Assembly (NCBI GenBank): GCA_945897795.1
Contig: CAMDFT010000030.1
Span: 1-33,956 of the forward strand
Source: Limnohabitans sp. Rim8
Lineage (GTDB): Bacteria; Pseudomonadota; Gammaproteobacteria; Burkholderiales; Burkholderiaceae_C
Direction of reading: 5' to 3'
Length of the DNA: 33,956 bases
This document shows positions 32,610 through 33,956 of the stretch, in pieces. The notes below the pieces were generated by a model. It did no database searches. It saw nothing but the letters and a program-made list of their open reading frames with translations, and had not been told where the DNA came from. Both the position numbers and the translations under genes were made by a program. Numbering within the stretch: position 1 is the first letter of the stretch; the number at the start of each line of letters is the position of its first letter.

Positions 32610-33956
32610 TCAAACGACGTAGCCCTTGTTGGGCAATGCACCCATGATTTTGGGAGCGTTGAGTTGTCGTGGCTTGATGCGACCGCCTTGTGCCTTGAGC
32701 CAGGTCTCGACCACGTCCCAGACCTGCTTGTTGCCTTGGTTGCGAGCTTCTTCGGCCACAGGAGCCCAACCAGCAACCTTGTACTTCTTGCTCGCGTCGA
32801 TGAGCTGGCCTTTCAAGCGCAGATCACCAATGCGTTGACCCGCTTTGGCCACCGGATTGCAGCTGTAGCTCAGGCCACCCACGCGCACCATGTCGCCACC
32901 TTGCTGGTAGTAAGGGTCAGGGTTGAACAGGTTGTCGGCCACGTCTTCGAGCACGGTCTTGATGGTCTCGCCCGTCATCTCGGTCACGGTGGCATACGAG
33001 TATGTGGTGGCTGTCATGTCGAGCAGCCATTCACGCGTGATGGCCTGGCCTGGCAACAGTGTGGTGCCCCAGCGGAAGCCCGGCGAGAAGGCGATTTCAG
33101 CCCCTTGCACATCAAGCAAAGCATCCACAAGCAACTGGTCGCCCGTGCCGTTGAAGTTGCCACGGCGATACAACAAGCCGTCGGTCACGGCCAGCTTTTC
33201 GGCCAGCTTGCTTTCATAAGGCGCACGGATCTTGGTGATCAGTGCGTCCATCTCTTTGTCTGCGGGCAGCATGTTGGAGAACACAGGCAGCAGTTTGTAG
33301 CGGAAGTCGCTGACCTTTTTGTCTTTGACATCGAAGTCGAGCACGCCCAAAAACTTGCCGTTCGAGCCCGCATTGGTCACCAAGGTCTTTCCACCTTTGT
33401 TGGACACGATGGAGGCCACGGGCATGCCGTCGTGTGTGTGGCCGCCCATGATGGCGTCGATGCCGCTGACGCGGCTGGCCATCTTCAGGTCCACGTCCAT
33501 GCCGTTGTGGCTGATGACGACGACGACTTGCGCGCCTTTGCCACGGGCCTCGTCGACCATCTTTTGCATGTTCTCGTCCTGGATGCCGAATTCCCAGTCG
33601 GCCACCATGTAACGTGGGTTGGCAATCGGGGTGTAGGGGAAGGCCTGACCAATGATGGCGCAAGGCACGCCATTGATCTCGCGAATCACATAGGGCTTGA
33701 AGACCGGATCACCAAAGTCACTGGTCTTGATGTTTTGCGCCACAAAATCGACTTTGCCTGCAAAGTCTTTTTCAACGATTTCCTTGACGCGTTCCATGCC
33801 CAAGGTGAATTCCCAGTGGCCCGTCATCACGTCCACACCCAGCAGTTTGCAGGCGTCGACCATGTCTTGGCCGTTGGTCCACAAGCTGGTGCCCGAGCCT
33901 TGCCAGGTGTCGCCACCGTCGAGCAACAAAGCGCCAGGGCGGCTGGCCTTCATGCG
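32610..33956 (-). CDS. soxB: SoxB thiosulfohydrolase, N-terminus outside the window
   Basis: About 448 residues are visible and the frame runs off the window edge; roughly the first 115 residues of a usual 560-570 are missing. SoxB is a periplasmic dimanganese enzyme of the 5'-nucleotidase family that releases sulfate from the cysteine-S-thiosulfonate on the SoxYZ carrier. Metal-binding blocks seen are LLLDGGDTWQGSGTSLW, MTGHWEFTLG, VVISHNGMDVDLKMA and IMGGHTHDG. The GSGTSLWTNGQDMVDACKLLGVD run is diagnostic for SoxB against plain nucleotidases. The rest of the sox operon should lie upstream, beyond the right edge. It ends 60 bases before the SoxH-like gene. Confidence 0.93.
   Translation of the reverse strand, partial: RMKASRPGALLLDGGDTWQGSGTSLWTNGQDMVDACKLLGVDVMTGHWEFTLGMERVKEIVEKDFAGKVDFVAQNIKTSDFGDPVFKPYVIREINGVPCAIIGQAFPYTPIANPRYMVADWEFGIQDENMQKMVDEARGKGAQVVVVISHNGMDVDLKMASRVSGIDAIMGGHTHDGMPVASIVSNKGGKTLVTNAGSNGKFLGVLDFDVKDKKVSDFRYKLLPVFSNMLPADKEMDALITKIRAPYESKLAEKLAVTDGLLYRRGNFNGTGDQLLVDALLDVQGAEIAFSPGFRWGTTLLPGQAITREWLLDMTATTYSYATVTEMTGETIKTVLEDVADNLFNPDPYYQQGGDMVRVGGLSYSCNPVAKAGQRIGDLRLKGQLIDASKKYKVAGWAPVAEEARNQGNKQVWDVVETWLKAQGGRIKPRQLNAPKIMGALPNKGYVV

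Overview
The window looks like chromosomal DNA of a betaproteobacterium of the order Burkholderiales, most likely a Comamonadaceae-type freshwater or soil bacterium (Limnohabitans, Rhodoferax or Hydrogenophaga relatives). This rests on the high GC content, dense operons with ATGA start/stop overlaps, several Bug/TctC-family binding proteins, a DUF1841 gene, a TamA/TamB pair and a Sox thiosulfate-oxidation gene. It is a placement from gene content, not from a marker tree.

Layout. 1-1374: the 3' end of an NhaR-like LysR regulator and a convergent TerC-family membrane protein. 1629-8314 (minus strand): one liv-type ABC transporter operon, livH-livM-livG-livF, then an AMP-dependent acyl-CoA synthetase, then the binding protein. 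8487-10279 (plus): an AtuA/DUF1446 protein and a separate small AtuA-like protein, divergent from the transporter. 10284-13946 (minus): a two-Bug-protein, NTF2-like, sulfatase operon. 14095-18939 (plus, divergent): a VOC ring-cleavage-type enzyme, an MhpA-like FAD hydroxylase, an IclR regulator, a fumarylacetoacetate-hydrolase-family enzyme and a third Bug protein. 19005-20207 (minus): a 3-oxoadipyl-CoA thiolase with a TetR-type palindrome upstream. 20322-20759: DUF1841. 20839-21498 (minus): a diheme cytochrome c4. 21602-30093 (plus): MoxR ATPase, GNAT acetyltransferase, CoxE-like VWA protein, TamA and TamB. 30445-31386: a RodZ-like membrane HTH protein. 31433-31507: tRNA-Arg(CCU). 31551-33956 (minus): a SoxH-like metallo-hydrolase and soxB, cut by the window end.

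How the parts may work together. The left half is about taking up and breaking down organic acids and aromatics. The liv operon carries its own CoA ligase, and the divergent sulfatase/Bug and hydroxylase/ring-cleavage/hydrolase operons together resemble a locus for importing and degrading a hydroxy-aromatic compound, perhaps one supplied as a sulfate ester. The right half is cell-envelope biology: an AAA/VWA chaperone pair overlapping the TamA/TamB system for outer-membrane assembly and inter-membrane lipid traffic. No CRISPR array, insertion sequence, prophage gene or integrase was seen. The locus most worth testing is the aryl-sulfate-like cluster at 10284-18939; the second is MoxR-GNAT-VWA-TamA-TamB.
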